Assembly (NCBI GenBank): GCA_019828565.1
Contig: JAHDYR010000053.1
Coordinates: 620,001 to 684,000, forward strand
Length of the DNA stretch: 64,000 nucleotides
Direction of reading: 5' to 3'
Source: Carpediemonas membranifera
Taxonomy: Eukaryota; Fornicata
Below the pieces are notes generated by a model. That model was not told the origin of the DNA. It saw nothing but the letters and a program-made list of their open reading frames with translations, and made no database searches. Below are positions 49,724 to 59,571 of this stretch, piece by piece; position 1 is the first letter of the stretch; each line of letters begins with the position of its first letter. The translations under genes and the position numbers were made by a program.

Positions 49724-51577
49724 GCCTTCATCGCGTGGTGCCGGTCCGCCGCCGCATGCTGCGTGCAGAATTTTCGGCTTAAAGTGCGTACAAGACAACG
49801 CTACAGAAACCAGCAGAGATGCCCGCGTTGCCGAAGGTAGGACTTGCACAGCTCGCGAAGGAAGGAACCCGGCAGATGGCCGGCGAGGAAGGTGTGATGG
49901 GGAACATCGGAGCGTGCCACGAGCTGTCGAAGCTGGTGCGCAGCTCTCTCGGCCCCAAGGGCATGAACAAGCTCGTCGTGAACCATTTGGGCAAGAGCTT
50001 CCTCACAAAGGACTCCGCTACGATCATCCAGGAGCTCGAGCTCGAGCATCCCGCCGCCAAGCTCATTGTCATGGCCGCGCAGGACCAGGCGGTAGAGATG
50101 GGCGACGGCGCCACGAGCTCGATCGTCTTCGCCGGTGAGCTGCTCAACCAGGCCGGCGACCTCCTCAACCAGGGCCTCACCGTGCAGGACATCCGCCGTG
50201 GCTTCGAGCTCGCCACGACCCACATCCTGAAGGAGCTTGAGAGCGACGTGGCCATCGCCGACAACTTCACGGACATCACCAAGGAGAACGTCGCGCGTCT
50301 CGTCGACCCCGTCGTGTCGTCCAAGCTCGGCGACCTGTCTGAGGTCGTCTCGCCCCTCGTCGGCGAGGCCGTCGAGACCGTCGCCCGCAACGGCAAGTTC
50401 ACTCCCAACAGCATCCAGGTCGCGAAGCTCATGGGCGGGCACCTCAGCATGTCTGCGGTCGTCCGCGGCGTCGTGATGCAGCAGGTGAGCCGCACCTCCG
50501 TGACCGAGCTGAAGGACGCCAACATCGCTGTGTACGCCTGCCCGCTCGACTACGAGGAGATGGAGACGAAGGGCACGGTCGTCCTGGAGACGGCCGAGGA
50601 CCTCAAGAACTACTCGAACAAGGAGGAGAGCCACATGGAAAAGCTCATCCAGGACATCGTCGACGCGGGCGTCAACACCATCGTCGTCAACGGCTCGATC
50701 GGCGACCTGGCGCTGCACTACTGCGAGATGAAGGGCCTCATGGTCATTCGCATCCACAGCAAGTTCGAGCTCCGCCGCATCGCCAGCAGCGTCGGCGCCT
50801 CTGTGCTCGTGAACCTGCTGCCGCCGTCGGCCAAGCAGATGGGCCACTCCGACGAGATCTACACGAAGGAGTTCGGCGACGTCACCGTCACCATCGCCCG
50901 CAACAACCTGAGCACGACGTCGTCCGGCATCGCCACCGTCGTGCTCCGCGCCGCCACGAAGAACCTCATCGAGGACGTCGACCGCGCGGTGGCCAACGGC
51001 GTGAACACGACGTACCACATGACCAAGGACCCCGTCCTCGTCGCGGGCGGCGGCGCCATCGAGATGTTCCTCGCGCACAGCCTGCTGCGGCTCGCGGACA
51101 ACACCGCGGACCTCTCGCAGTACGCCATCCGCGCGTACGCCGTCGCGCTGCAGCAGATACCTCGCGTGCTCGCCGAGACCGGCGGCATGGACGCGACGAC
51201 CGTCATCGCGAACCTCATGGTCGCGCAGGAGGAGGGCAAGACGACGATGGGCGTCAACATCAGCGACATGCGCGACCCCCTGCTGGACATGAAGGCGGCA
51301 GGCGTCCTCGACCACAGAGGAACGAAGTACCACATGCTCCAGGGCGCCGCCCAGGCTGCTGTGACGGTGCTCAGCGTAGACCATCTCATCATGAGCAAGC
51401 AGGCCGGCGGCCCCGCTCCTAGGGGGTAAGGCTTTGTAAATACGGCTCATTTACGTTTGGAGGTCGAGCAAGGACGGCGAGGCAGATGCGATGGCCGCCA
51501 CCAGCGCTGACTCAAGACTGACTGCACGCGTAGACCGGAGTTGACTTGGTCTCGTGGAATACTGCTAACATGCGCCA
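49724..51577 (+). repeat. inverted duplication, copy A (CCT8 unit)
   Basis: 1854-bp block whose reverse complement is at 60040-61893. It spans 95 bp before the CCT8 start through 148 bp after its stop. I find only two differences: 50481/61136 (a synonymous Gln codon) and 51568/60049 in the 3' flank. Sequence diverges at once outside both edges. Confidence 0.95.
49819..51429 (+). CDS. CCT8: CCT8, chaperonin TRiC theta subunit (copy A)
   Basis: 536-residue group II chaperonin subunit, theta type. The TRiC ring folds actin, tubulin and WD40 proteins in the cytosol. ATP-site motifs are intact: SSLGPKGMNKLVVN, MGDGATSSIVFAGELL (the GDGT-type motif), and VLVAGGGAIEM with MDATTVIANL near the C-terminus. 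Theta-like start: PKVGLAQLAKEGTRQM. No intron. AAAGTGCGTA, related to the start-site motif, lies about 30 nt before the ATG. The protein is identical to that of the inverted copy at 60188-61798, so the pair is recent or kept uniform by gene conversion. Confidence 0.95.
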   Translation: MPALPKVGLAQLAKEGTRQMAGEEGVMGNIGACHELSKLVRSSLGPKGMNKLVVNHLGKSFLTKDSATIIQELELEHPAAKLIVMAAQDQAVEMGDGATSSIVFAGELLNQAGDLLNQGLTVQDIRRGFELATTHILKELESDVAIADNFTDITKENVARLVDPVVSSKLGDLSEVVSPLVGEAVETVARNGKFTPNSIQVAKLMGGHLSMSAVVRGVVMQQVSRTSVTELKDANIAVYACPLDYEEMETKGTVVLETAEDLKNYSNKEESHMEKLIQDIVDAGVNTIVVNGSIGDLALHYCEMKGLMVIRIHSKFELRRIASSVGASVLVNLLPPSAKQMGHSDEIYTKEFGDVTVTIARNNLSTTSSGIATVVLRAATKNLIEDVDRAVANGVNTTYHMTKDPVLVAGGGAIEMFLAHSLLRLADNTADLSQYAIRAYAVALQQIPRVLAETGGMDATTVIANLMVAQEEGKTTMGVNISDMRDPLLDMKAAGVLDHRGTKYHMLQGAAQAAVTVLSVDHLIMSKQAGGPAPRG

Positions 51578-52011
51578 CTATTGCTTGACCTGGCCGAACA
51601 AGGCCTGGGCTACTCGACCTCGTCGGATGATGGACAAACCGATTGGGCCAATCGCCAAGCAGACGTCGTTTTCATTCTCTCCTTTCCACCCAACGTCTCC
51701 TCAATTGGTACCAACCATCTTATCGTCTGTCGGAACTCAAACCAATTCAATTTATCTTGTTCGAACTTCATCATGTCTGAGCGTCGAACAGGCTATGCTC
51801 ACAGTGGGTCACCCCAACCAGCCCAGCACCCATTACAACTCGTATGGACCTGTAGATCGAACAGTGCTGAGGCTTACAGCTGTCCAACAACTTCTTTCAT
51901 ATATTGCATGGCTCAGTCGAGTGCCATGTTTGCACCGATCGACTGGACTCAAACATCCATAAGAAGCTGCTTTACTCTCAAAAAATATTAAACTAATCTG
52001 CACCACACGAC
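51578..52011. other. intergenic, edge of the duplicated block
   Basis: About 430 bp between the end of inverted copy A and the end of the RCC1-like gene. Two overlapping plus-strand frames cross it (up to 138 codons) but neither has a recognisable motif, so I do not call a gene. Confidence 0.35.
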
Positions 52012-53562
52012 CTACTTGGCGACATCCACGGCCTCACCGCCAGTCACATCCCAAATCCTGTCTCCAACGGCAAACATTCGATCGTCGGCCTCATACAGGT
52101 ACTTCACACCACTGACATCAATCTTCATCATCTTCCGCGCTTTTCCAATAATAACTCCGCGTCTCGTCCGGCTTGCCAAGCCCATGACATAAACTGCACC
52201 CCGAGTCGTTCTTATAAAAGTTGATCCGTCTGCGAAGACGATCTGGGCCGTGTCATCTGGGAACGCAGCCTTCTCGTGGAGAACCTTGTTCACGTTCGAC
52301 AGCGAGAGTTGCCTCTTCCCGTTTGTTCCAGAGAGCAGAATATGACCCGTGACTGCGACGATCGCAGAGCACCCGTGCCCGGTCGAGATCCACGCGACGC
52401 TGCCTCTGGTCACCAGCTGCGGGAGGGTGGTGTCCAATGTCGAGGGCGGTATGGCAAGCTGACCCAGTCGGTTCCAGCCGCACGAGTAGACCGAACCAGA
52501 GTCGAGCACGAAGAACGTCGCCCAGGAATCTGATACGACAAGCCTGGTCTTATCTGGCAAAACTATGGGTTTGAGAGACCTTGTCGGAGTACAAGGGGGC
52601 CCGACACCGAGCTGACCCGAGCGGTTATCACCCGCCCCATACACGGTGCCGCTTGACCCTATAAACCATGCGGCGGCCTCATCAGGCCGCTGTGAGGATG
52701 ATACAAAGGCGTTTGAGCACTTTTCCAGGAGCCCGACTCTGCATGGGACAGTGGGACTCACCGTGGAGACGGGCAGGGCCAGAGCGGAGTTATCGCCGAC
52801 TACATACCACAGGCTCTCTGTATCCTGCACTAGAGTGAACGTAGGGGCGGGTACGATCGACTGGATGAAGCGATTCAGCTTGAGGAGACGAGGCCGGCCG
52901 ACAGAGCGGACCTGGAGGCCCACGCCGAGCATGCCATAGTCGTTGGCTCCACAAGCGTATACCTCGCCCTCCATGCTGAAGTAAGTACGATCATCGCTGC
53001 CCCAAACGTTTGTGAGCCGCCCACGGAGGGGGAGGCGGATTGGATCGGGCTCGAAAGCACGAGGAGAGCCAACACCAAGCTTGCGGCATCGGTTGAGACC
53101 CTTGGCGTAAGAGTCTGGGCCGTATGCGACGAATGTTGACCCAGCGATGTTGAATTCGTTTGCGTGGGACATCATGTGCAGGAAAGTCTTGAAGGAACGC
53201 TGGCAAAGGAAATAAGCGCCGTCAGGGGCACTGGCGCGCAGGAATATACGGCCAAGGAGGGTGACAGGACAGGACCAGAGCAGGTCTGGGTACGTGAAGT
53301 CGTCGGGCAAGTTCAGTGTCTTGGAAAGATGTATTGGCACTGTTTCCTCAACTGGAAAGGATATAGATAACATTGGCTGCGGTAGAGGGCCCGAATATGT
53401 GTCTGAATCGTCGATAGGAACCTCCTGGTTATTAAACACAGGTTGTTGCCGTCGTGCAGAATTGTACTCTTGCTTTAAGCGCCGAATCATAGCGCATGAT
53501 GCATTATAGAGCTCTGGAGGTATTGAAAAGGACACATCCACCTCCGGTAGCTCCTCAAACAT
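52012..53562 (-). CDS. RCC1-repeat protein
   Basis: 516 residues from ATG 53562 (MFEELPEVDVSFSIPPELYN). An in-frame ATG at 53739 would add a Trp/Gly/Arg-rich stretch that does not look protein-like, so I reject it. RCC1-type blades are clear: VYACGANDYGMLGVGLQVRSVGRPRLL, VYGAGDNRSGQLGVGPPCTPTRSLKPI, VYSCGWNRLGQLAIPPSTLDTTLPQLV and ILLSGTNGKRQLSLSNVNK. This gives a C-terminal beta-propeller behind a ~130-residue helical/disordered N-terminus. No second domain. It resembles the gene at 31590 in general design. Confidence 0.82.
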   Translation of the reverse strand: MFEELPEVDVSFSIPPELYNASCAMIRRLKQEYNSARRQQPVFNNQEVPIDDSDTYSGPLPQPMLSISFPVEETVPIHLSKTLNLPDDFTYPDLLWSCPVTLLGRIFLRASAPDGAYFLCQRSFKTFLHMMSHANEFNIAGSTFVAYGPDSYAKGLNRCRKLGVGSPRAFEPDPIRLPLRGRLTNVWGSDDRTYFSMEGEVYACGANDYGMLGVGLQVRSVGRPRLLKLNRFIQSIVPAPTFTLVQDTESLWYVVGDNSALALPVSTVSPTVPCRVGLLEKCSNAFVSSSQRPDEAAAWFIGSSGTVYGAGDNRSGQLGVGPPCTPTRSLKPIVLPDKTRLVVSDSWATFFVLDSGSVYSCGWNRLGQLAIPPSTLDTTLPQLVTRGSVAWISTGHGCSAIVAVTGHILLSGTNGKRQLSLSNVNKVLHEKAAFPDDTAQIVFADGSTFIRTTRGAVYVMGLASRTRRGVIIGKARKMMKIDVSGVKYLYEADDRMFAVGDRIWDVTGGEAVDVAK

Positions 53563-53806
53563 GCGAATGAACCTTGTGGTGCTCCCCGCAATAGATCTCG
53601 AGATTGACCCTCGAGGAGATCTACGATCCTCCAACCATAACACTCCACCCACGCCCCTACTTACCCCCACGTCTTGCACCCGCCATTGATCCCAACCATG
53701 CATGACACCCACCCCATGGACCCAGCCTCTGAAAGCCATGATGAGGAAAGCAGCGCGTAGCAACGAGCATACAGGTGTTTACGGCGATACTATGGTACAA
53801 CAGTGA

Positions 53807-55075
53807 CTACTCCCCCTCCTCTCTGAGCTGCTGCTCCCGCTGCTTCAGAGTCATCATAAATCCGACCCAGTGACCACGTGGGGGGCCGTCAGGTAGACAC
53901 TCGAGGTCTAGCAGCGCCCCGTTAGTCCCATCAAAGACACTGAATACCAGGCCAGGGTCGAACACATAGCCCTTGGGCCATTTGGCTGGGTCTGCTTTGA
54001 GGGCCTCGAGAGAGGGCGTTATTGCTCCAGAATAGATGCGGTCGATATTTGCGACGGTCATGGAAGTCAGCTTGGCGCTTCCAGAGTAATCGCCCTTCTT
54101 TCTTGCCTTCTTGACCTCCTTTTCTGGCCCGCAGAATATAACCATCGAACCAGGATCCTTGACGTCACCATTAGCTCCAAGCATCACCTCTACGGGCTTG
54201 ACGGTCTTACGCCGCGTGTGCATGAGTATTGGGATGCCGAGGCCGGTGGTGAGGCGGGAGAGCATCGTGTTGAAGTCCACAGAGGAAATGACGTTCGTAC
54301 TGTCGTTCCAGTCCTGCGGGGGCTCATCCTCGATGAACGGGAGCCCCTTGCTCTCTGCCTTCTTCTTGCGTGTGGCCTTTTCTCTTTCGAGCTTGGCTTT
54401 TTCTCTCGCCAGCTCGCGCTCTTTCTTCTCCCTCTGCCGCTTGGACCGGGGAGTCTCCAGCGCCTCAGGGGAAGTAAGCGTGTTCGTTCTCGACCGTACC
54501 GAGGGCGTGTGGGGCTCGCTCTCGGCCCCGGCAGTTCGAGTTGGGTCGTCCTCGTCGCCAGAACCGACAGTGCCGGGTACAGCAACCTTGTACTCGCCGC
54601 TTAGAGCACGCTGTACAAGTCTGTCCCGTCCAGCAGGCGTGGGGATCATTGCCCGCAGGTCGGAGTGGAGTTGAAGGGCGGCAGCGTCGCCGTCGGCTGC
54701 AAGGTGGATTCGCTCGACAGGTTTGCCGCAGGAGGTGCACCAGATCACACCGAGATCGAGGCCGATGTAGAGGCTCTCGCTAAACTTGCCAGTGGTGGCA
54801 ACCTGCCGGGCCGTCAGAAGGTAGTGCTCGTTGGCGTGGTCATTCGTGCGCCCGCCGCAATATAGCTTGATATTGTCGACATTGATACCTAGCCAGAGGT
54901 CAAATGACTTAGGACACCCCTCAACAGAGCATTTGTGACCCTTTTGAGCAAAAGCAGTGCGTACCTTCGAAAGATAGGCGTCTCTGTCGATGGCGTACAT
55001 ACTATATGCCAGCTGTACAAAATGAGGGCAAGTACTGCCCGAATTCACCGGCTTAAGCACCGGGTTTTCCTCCAT
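53807..55075 (-). CDS. ZnF-UBP protein without a USP catalytic domain
   Basis: 422 residues from ATG 55075 (MEENPVLKPVNSG; the frame upstream reaches only a GTG). Residues ~15-125 form a UBP-type zinc finger: CPHF, GHKCSVEGCPKSFDLWLGINVDNIKLYCGG, HANEHYLLTARQVATTGKFSESLYIGLDLGVIWCTSCGKPV. In other proteins this module binds the free C-terminus of ubiquitin. An acidic/basic coiled coil (KRQREKKERELAREKAKLEREK) follows, and then a C-terminal domain I do not recognise (VEVMLGANGDVKDPGSMVIFCG...VANIDRIYSGAITPS...PRGHWVGFMM). The Cys and His boxes of USP proteases are absent, so a ubiquitin reader and not an enzyme is inferred. Confidence 0.8.
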   Translation of the reverse strand: MEENPVLKPVNSGSTCPHFVQLAYSMYAIDRDAYLSKVRTAFAQKGHKCSVEGCPKSFDLWLGINVDNIKLYCGGRTNDHANEHYLLTARQVATTGKFSESLYIGLDLGVIWCTSCGKPVERIHLAADGDAAALQLHSDLRAMIPTPAGRDRLVQRALSGEYKVAVPGTVGSGDEDDPTRTAGAESEPHTPSVRSRTNTLTSPEALETPRSKRQREKKERELAREKAKLEREKATRKKKAESKGLPFIEDEPPQDWNDSTNVISSVDFNTMLSRLTTGLGIPILMHTRRKTVKPVEVMLGANGDVKDPGSMVIFCGPEKEVKKARKKGDYSGSAKLTSMTVANIDRIYSGAITPSLEALKADPAKWPKGYVFDPGLVFSVFDGTNGALLDLECLPDGPPRGHWVGFMMTLKQREQQLREEGE

Positions 55076-55392
55076 GGACGTGGACGGCGTAGTTGTGAGC
55101 AAATCTGACAAAACAAACTGGCGGAATCGAGCTGTATGGGCAGAGTTCACAGCCTTTTGTCGATACTCTGGGCCTCATACACCTTGATTATAGAAAAAAT
55201 CGCTCAAGTTTCGCCAGCACAATATGACATGATAACCGAGAGTCAGAGGAGATCGAGTTGAAAGCGCCCCATACAATCCAGCACATAGACGTCCGGCAAT
55301 TTGTTACCGACGGAAATATCCTGAGCTGTGAATCCTGGGTCCAGCAAGTCCAACCCAAACCTGCGCACAAGAGAAGTATCGAAACCAACGGA

Positions 55393-56086
55393 ATGGTGCT
55401 TAAGAGAGGTAACAAATCGTTCGCGAAGACCGGAATGTCGCCAGCTGATGCGAAGGCTATGCAGATTCAGAACAACATTAGCCAGAAGACTAATGCGATG
55501 ACCAAGCAGATCGAGATCATGGAACGGCAAGCAGTTCAGTACAAGAATGAAGCTCGGTATGTATTTGAACTCACCATCATAACATAGGGCTGCTCTTCAG
55601 GCTGGAAACAAGACTCTTGCGGCGGCAAAGCTGAAGCAAGCTAAGGTCGTCACCACACAGGCCGCCCAGCAGCGGAACATGCTCAATAACGTGAACACGA
55701 TCAACATGGCCACGCAAAACGCTGCCAACGCCAAGGAGATTGCTCAACTTATGAAGCAGTCAGCCGCAGTTCTCTCCACAGTCGGCATTTCCATCGACGA
55801 CATCGAAGACCTCATGGACGAAGTGAGCGAAAAGATGGACGAGGTCGACCAGATCATGGACACCCTCGCCCGCCCCATCCGCGAGGACTTTGGGATGGAA
55901 GCGGAGGTCGATGAGGAGCTTCAGGCTATGGAAGCCGAGCTGCAGCAGGAGATGTTCGCGAGTGCCCAGGCGTCGACCACGGCACCTGTTGCGGCAGAGG
56001 CAGAGGCTGCTGCGGCGCCGAGTGCACCCGTCGCGATGCCCACGGCGACTGACGAGATGAACAACCTCGAAACCATGTTTGACTAA
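55393..56086 (+). CDS. ESCRT-III subunit, Snf7/CHMP family
   Basis: 220 residues in two exons, 55393-55556 and 55588-56086. The 31-nt intron 55557-55587 (donor GTATGT, acceptor TAACATAG) splits an Arg codon, and splicing gives YKNEARAALQAGNKTLAAAKLKQAK. The layout is that of Snf7-fold proteins: a basic N-terminal helical hairpin (residues 1-130, with QRNMLNNVNTINMATQNA) and an acidic C-terminal half (DDIEDLMDEVSEKMDEVDQIMD). A terminal helix (ATDEMNNLETMFD) could act as a MIT-interacting motif. These proteins polymerise on membranes for budding and abscission. Which subfamily (CHMP4, CHMP2, CHMP5) is not clear. ATG 55393 gives the family's normal length. Confidence 0.82.
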
Positions 56087-56267
56087 TAAAGGTGTGTAGA
56101 TGACGGACATGAGCGGAGATGAACACAGCAATGCGGCGAGGCGTCGCTTCTTGCGTGTTACAGCTGCCGTGTCAAATCAGGCAAAACATCTGCCCAAGCA
56201 AGACTTTACACAACAACTAGAGAATAACTACACCGTCACCTAGCCACCTGACCGACTATATACAGAC

Positions 56268-57154
56268 CTACCCCAGAGTCTTGGGGCTCCCGATGAAGAG
56301 AGGGCCTCCGAAGGCAAGGTCAGCAGAGGGTGACTCGGGGCAGCCGAACATGAGCGCCATGCGGACATGTCGCCACTCCCGGATGACGTTGGGATCAGAA
56401 GGGACGATTGACACTGCTTTGGCGGCCAGAGACATTGCCATATCGTATTGCTTGAGCATTCGAAGTGCTTGAACCTTCCGAGTGATCGCAACAACATGTG
56501 CCGGCGACCGGGCAAGGATTTGGTCACAGTAGAGTATTGCAACGTCGAACGACCGCGTCATGAGCGCCGAAGTCGCGGCAGACAGTGTTATAGCAATGTA
56601 GAGAGACACCCTGAACGATGTATCCGAACCACTAAAGATGTCCCGATGGTCTCGCTGCCCGTGCTGGCGCTTCTTGTTCTCGTGCTCTTGGAGAGTTATT
56701 AGACGCAGGGCATCTTCGTATGTGTCAAAAGCTTGGTGAAAGTTGCGGTTGTAAAAGAAATCGTCGCCCAGTGACTGAAAGACGAGCGAAGAGCAGATCT
56801 GTTGGGTTAGTGTGCTTGTAGGAAGCGTCCTGAAGTTTGTCAAATCCCGCTTTTCGATGAGCGTTAGCTTGACGTTCATGTCTGATGGCGCAAGCTGTTC
56901 CTTTTCGCCAGGGAGATGAAGCACGGCGCCTCTGTGGACAAAAAGAGAGATAGATCCGCCTACTGGAAGCGTAATGATCCGACCAAAGAATGGATAGCGT
57001 TGAACTTGGTAAGAAAAGAAGGAATCTCGCACGTACTGTCTGACTGCCAGAGGTAATACTTCACATAGTGGTTAGTTGAAGCCCAAAAGGTTACTACATA
57101 ACAGGAATGGAGCTTCTTAGCCCCGAAAGTGGGAAGCGGGGGCATTTGGGACAT
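56268..57154 (-). CDS. TPR-type protein
   Basis: 284 residues in two exons, 57154-57037 and 57004-56268. The 32-nt intron 57005-57036 has donor GTACGT and acceptor TTACCAAG, and joins LWQSD-I-QRYPFFGRII in frame (phase 1). The N-terminal ~110 residues are beta-like (GGSISLFVHRGAVLHLPG). The C-terminal part carries TPR-like helix pairs (FYNRNFHQAFDTYEDALRLI; FDVAILYCDQILARSPAHVVAITRKVQALRMLKQYDMAMSLAAKAVSIVPSDP), the last close to a canonical TPR. This is reminiscent of FKBP/cyclophilin-TPR co-chaperones but I cannot identify an isomerase domain. AAACTGCAC (sense GTGCAGTTT) at 57170-57178 is 15 nt before the ATG. Confidence 0.75.
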
Positions 57155-57464
57155 GTTGCAATTTTGCAAAAACTGCACCAACCTGTAAGGCGTCTCAACA
57201 ACAAGATCTCACTCGAATCGGGGCTGTATTGGTCTTAATGATGACTACCATGCACCTACTATAATCAGGTATGAGTGTCATCTCCGCGGAGCCGAGGCGA
57301 GGGCCAGACCTGGAATTGGGTGGTCGGCATCTCAGTGTTATGCAGATATAACCAGATCAGTTTATGTAATCTATGTAATCTATCGCAACAGCACTGTGAT
57401 GAAGGAGTGGGCATCGTCTCGAGCCGACCAGACAGACTTCTAAAACTCAGCCAGGCTCAGAGAC

Positions 57465-58088
57465 TCACACATCGTCCGACTCCCTTTCAAACCAAGCGCT
57501 GAGGGTGGCTCCAGGCTCATTGAGAGAGCTAACCCCAGTCAGATCGAAGCAGGCCACATCCTCGTCCTCGTCTATCGCGGCAGGAACAGCGGTATGGTAG
57601 TACCCAACACCAGCAGAGCCAGGCTCTACCCATGTTGAATCAAACGCCTTCGTTGTTGGCTGTCTGGCCGCCGCCACAGCGACAGATATGTCCCTTGGGG
57701 CAGGCGATGCTTGAATACGCTGGGCAAGACGCCGGGAGAGGGTCTGGGCAAAAGAGATGAAAGAATCCCGGCCAAGAGGGTCTATGAACGGACGGGTGGA
57801 GACCCTGACGCAGAGGGAGTAAGACACGACGCCGGGCTTCGAGAGAAAGTGGATGGAGAATGTTGAGGTGGGTGAAACTGAAAGCAGATGGATGAACTGC
57901 ATCGCTGTGCGCCGAAATGTGGTTATCAGATTCGCGTTCGCTGAATTGTTTGGGATAACGACTGCAGTGCAACGAAAACTGGGTATGAATTCCCTTTTGG
58001 CAAGTGAAATATCTACGGCTGACGCTGAAATACGGCATAATTGGAAGATTAAGTCTTCAATGTCGCCAAGAGCAGGACCATACTGCAT
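57465..58088 (-). CDS. hypothetical protein
   Basis: 207 residues from ATG 58088 (MQYGPALGDIEDLIFQLC). The product is of mixed alpha/beta character (FSIHFLSKPGVVSYSLCVRVSTRPFIDPLG; DSFISFAQTLSRRLAQRI), with an acidic C-terminus (AIDEDEDVACFDLTG). I do not recognise it; a compact cytosolic domain of PC4- or adaptor-like size is all that can be said. The start is supported by the AAACTGCAC motif (58110-58118; sense GTGCAGTTT) 21 nt upstream, the same distance as before the STE20-like and TPR genes. Confidence 0.65.
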   Translation of the reverse strand: MQYGPALGDIEDLIFQLCRISASAVDISLAKREFIPSFRCTAVVIPNNSANANLITTFRRTAMQFIHLLSVSPTSTFSIHFLSKPGVVSYSLCVRVSTRPFIDPLGRDSFISFAQTLSRRLAQRIQASPAPRDISVAVAAARQPTTKAFDSTWVEPGSAGVGYYHTAVPAAIDEDEDVACFDLTGVSSLNEPGATLSAWFERESDDV

Positions 58089-58321
58089 ATGACGTTGCCA
58101 TCTCCAGGAAAACTGCACGACTCACTCGACTCGACTCGATTGCGTCGACCCCAGAGTACGGCCACGATCCTGGCGGGCTTGGAGAGCATGCTAATGCCTC
58201 TGGTTTGTCGGTTGGATGATGCAAGTCTTGCGTTGAGATTCGCTTGCCGTTCTCGCCGACAAAACCGCAACGGCCGCCATATATGCAGCTATTTAACAAT
58301 TATCAGTATCAGGCGATCCAA

Positions 58322-59218
58322 TCATCTGAAGAGCATCTCGAGTGACCCCGCCATGCCAGTCACACCAAGCCCGAGGCCGTCGCTCGAGCTACCGCACCGA
58401 GGCACAATGGGCGAGAACTCGGGCAAGAAGAGCGAGTGTCTGGCCCTGCCTGAGCGCTCCATTGTCTGGTAAACAGCTCTCGTTGCGGGCGTGATGGCGG
58501 GGGTAGCATCAGGCCGGACACGTATCTGGCTCACGCACACGGGGCCCCTCGCGTCGCTGTACATCGGGATCGGGCGGGTTGGGGTGAGACCCAGCTTGAT
58601 TGCGGGAATATCCGGCGGCGGCTCGGGCTGGGTGCTTTGGCTGTTGAGTCCGAGGGGGTCCTGGGACAGGCCAGTCTGGACGCACTCCGGCACAGGCACA
58701 TGGCTTGTCGGCGATGTGATGGGGGCGACTTCACTGGTGTCCAACTCGTGCTCGACCCAGCCGGGGAGCAGCTGGGAGCTTTCAGTGGGGACGACCGAAT
58801 CCCGCTGGGAAGGGAAGGGGATAGCCGAGGCAAGGCGTGGGGATTCCAGTTCAATGGAGCACATGGCATTGAGAACGTCAGGCGTGTTGGTTCCGAAGCG
58901 GAACTGGGAGAAGCCTTGTGCCTTGCTACTTTCAATGTATCGAAGCTCCGCAATCCCAGACTGGGACTCGTTTGTAGACTGTTGGGAATGTGATTGAGAT
59001 GAATCTGTGAGTATGATGTTCTTCTCGTCGAAGAATGGGGGGTTAGCGGTGGAGTGGTACAGAGGTGTGACCAAGGAGTGCTGGGAGTTCTTAGCATCTA
59101 CACATGGCTCTAAGAACGTTACACCAGGGGTTTCCTTGTTGTTGGGCCAGTTCTGGCTCATATTTGGAACGACAACTGGATGGCGCAAGCTGCTTGGCGC
59201 TATTTCGCCCCGTCTCAT
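58322..59218 (-). CDS. hypothetical Ser/Pro-rich protein
   Basis: 298 residues from ATG 59218 (MRRGEIAPSSLRHP; ATG 59161 is a second candidate). Largely disordered: rich in Ser, Pro, Gln and Thr, few Lys. Short motif-like pieces include IAELRYIESSKAQGFSQFRFG and KLGLTPTRPIPMYSDARGP. The end MAGSLEMLFR is helical. No domain, signal peptide or membrane span. Probably a real, poorly conserved protein such as a cell-cycle or cytoskeletal regulator, but that is a guess. Confidence 0.5.
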   Translation of the reverse strand: MRRGEIAPSSLRHPVVVPNMSQNWPNNKETPGVTFLEPCVDAKNSQHSLVTPLYHSTANPPFFDEKNIILTDSSQSHSQQSTNESQSGIAELRYIESSKAQGFSQFRFGTNTPDVLNAMCSIELESPRLASAIPFPSQRDSVVPTESSQLLPGWVEHELDTSEVAPITSPTSHVPVPECVQTGLSQDPLGLNSQSTQPEPPPDIPAIKLGLTPTRPIPMYSDARGPVCVSQIRVRPDATPAITPATRAVYQTMERSGRARHSLFLPEFSPIVPRCGSSSDGLGLGVTGMAGSLEMLFR

Positions 59219-59571
59219 AAAGCACGATATATCGCTGACTGAGACCAATCATGCCCTAAGCGCCCGGCAGTGCACCTCATGGATCGTTTAGGCTCAAGTT
59301 TGTTTTCGGTGCTGACTTGACCCGTTATATCATGTTGGCAGCGCTGGCAACGGACGGTGGCAGAGGGCTTGAGCAGGCATGTGTAGGGTTTCAGCAACAC
59401 ATTGTTGCGGAGGTGAGGCCGTGAGCGTCAGAGGTTGAAGCGACCATGCAATGTTGAACGAAGATCGAAATTGAACATAAATGACCCCACAGCTTGTTCA
59501 GAGCCCTTTACCTCCCCGATCGCTCCTCCCATTCTTGGTTTCGGCCCGGGGTAATGAAGTTTACTTAGCGC
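59219..59571. other. intergenic
   Basis: 353 bp between the Ser/Pro-rich gene's start and the eS30 stop, both minus strand. Nothing recognised. Confidence 0.35.

Noticed and set aside
49801-51450. 549-codon frame antisense to CCT8, repeated at 60167-61816
   Set aside because: It is the mirror of a GC3-biased real gene; composition is His/Val/Asp/Arg-rich with no motif, and it exists twice only because the block is duplicated.
51546-51991. Two overlapping plus-strand frames of 136-138 codons after CCT8 copy A
   Set aside because: They begin inside or at the edge of the duplicated block, differ in frame, and encode nothing recognisable.
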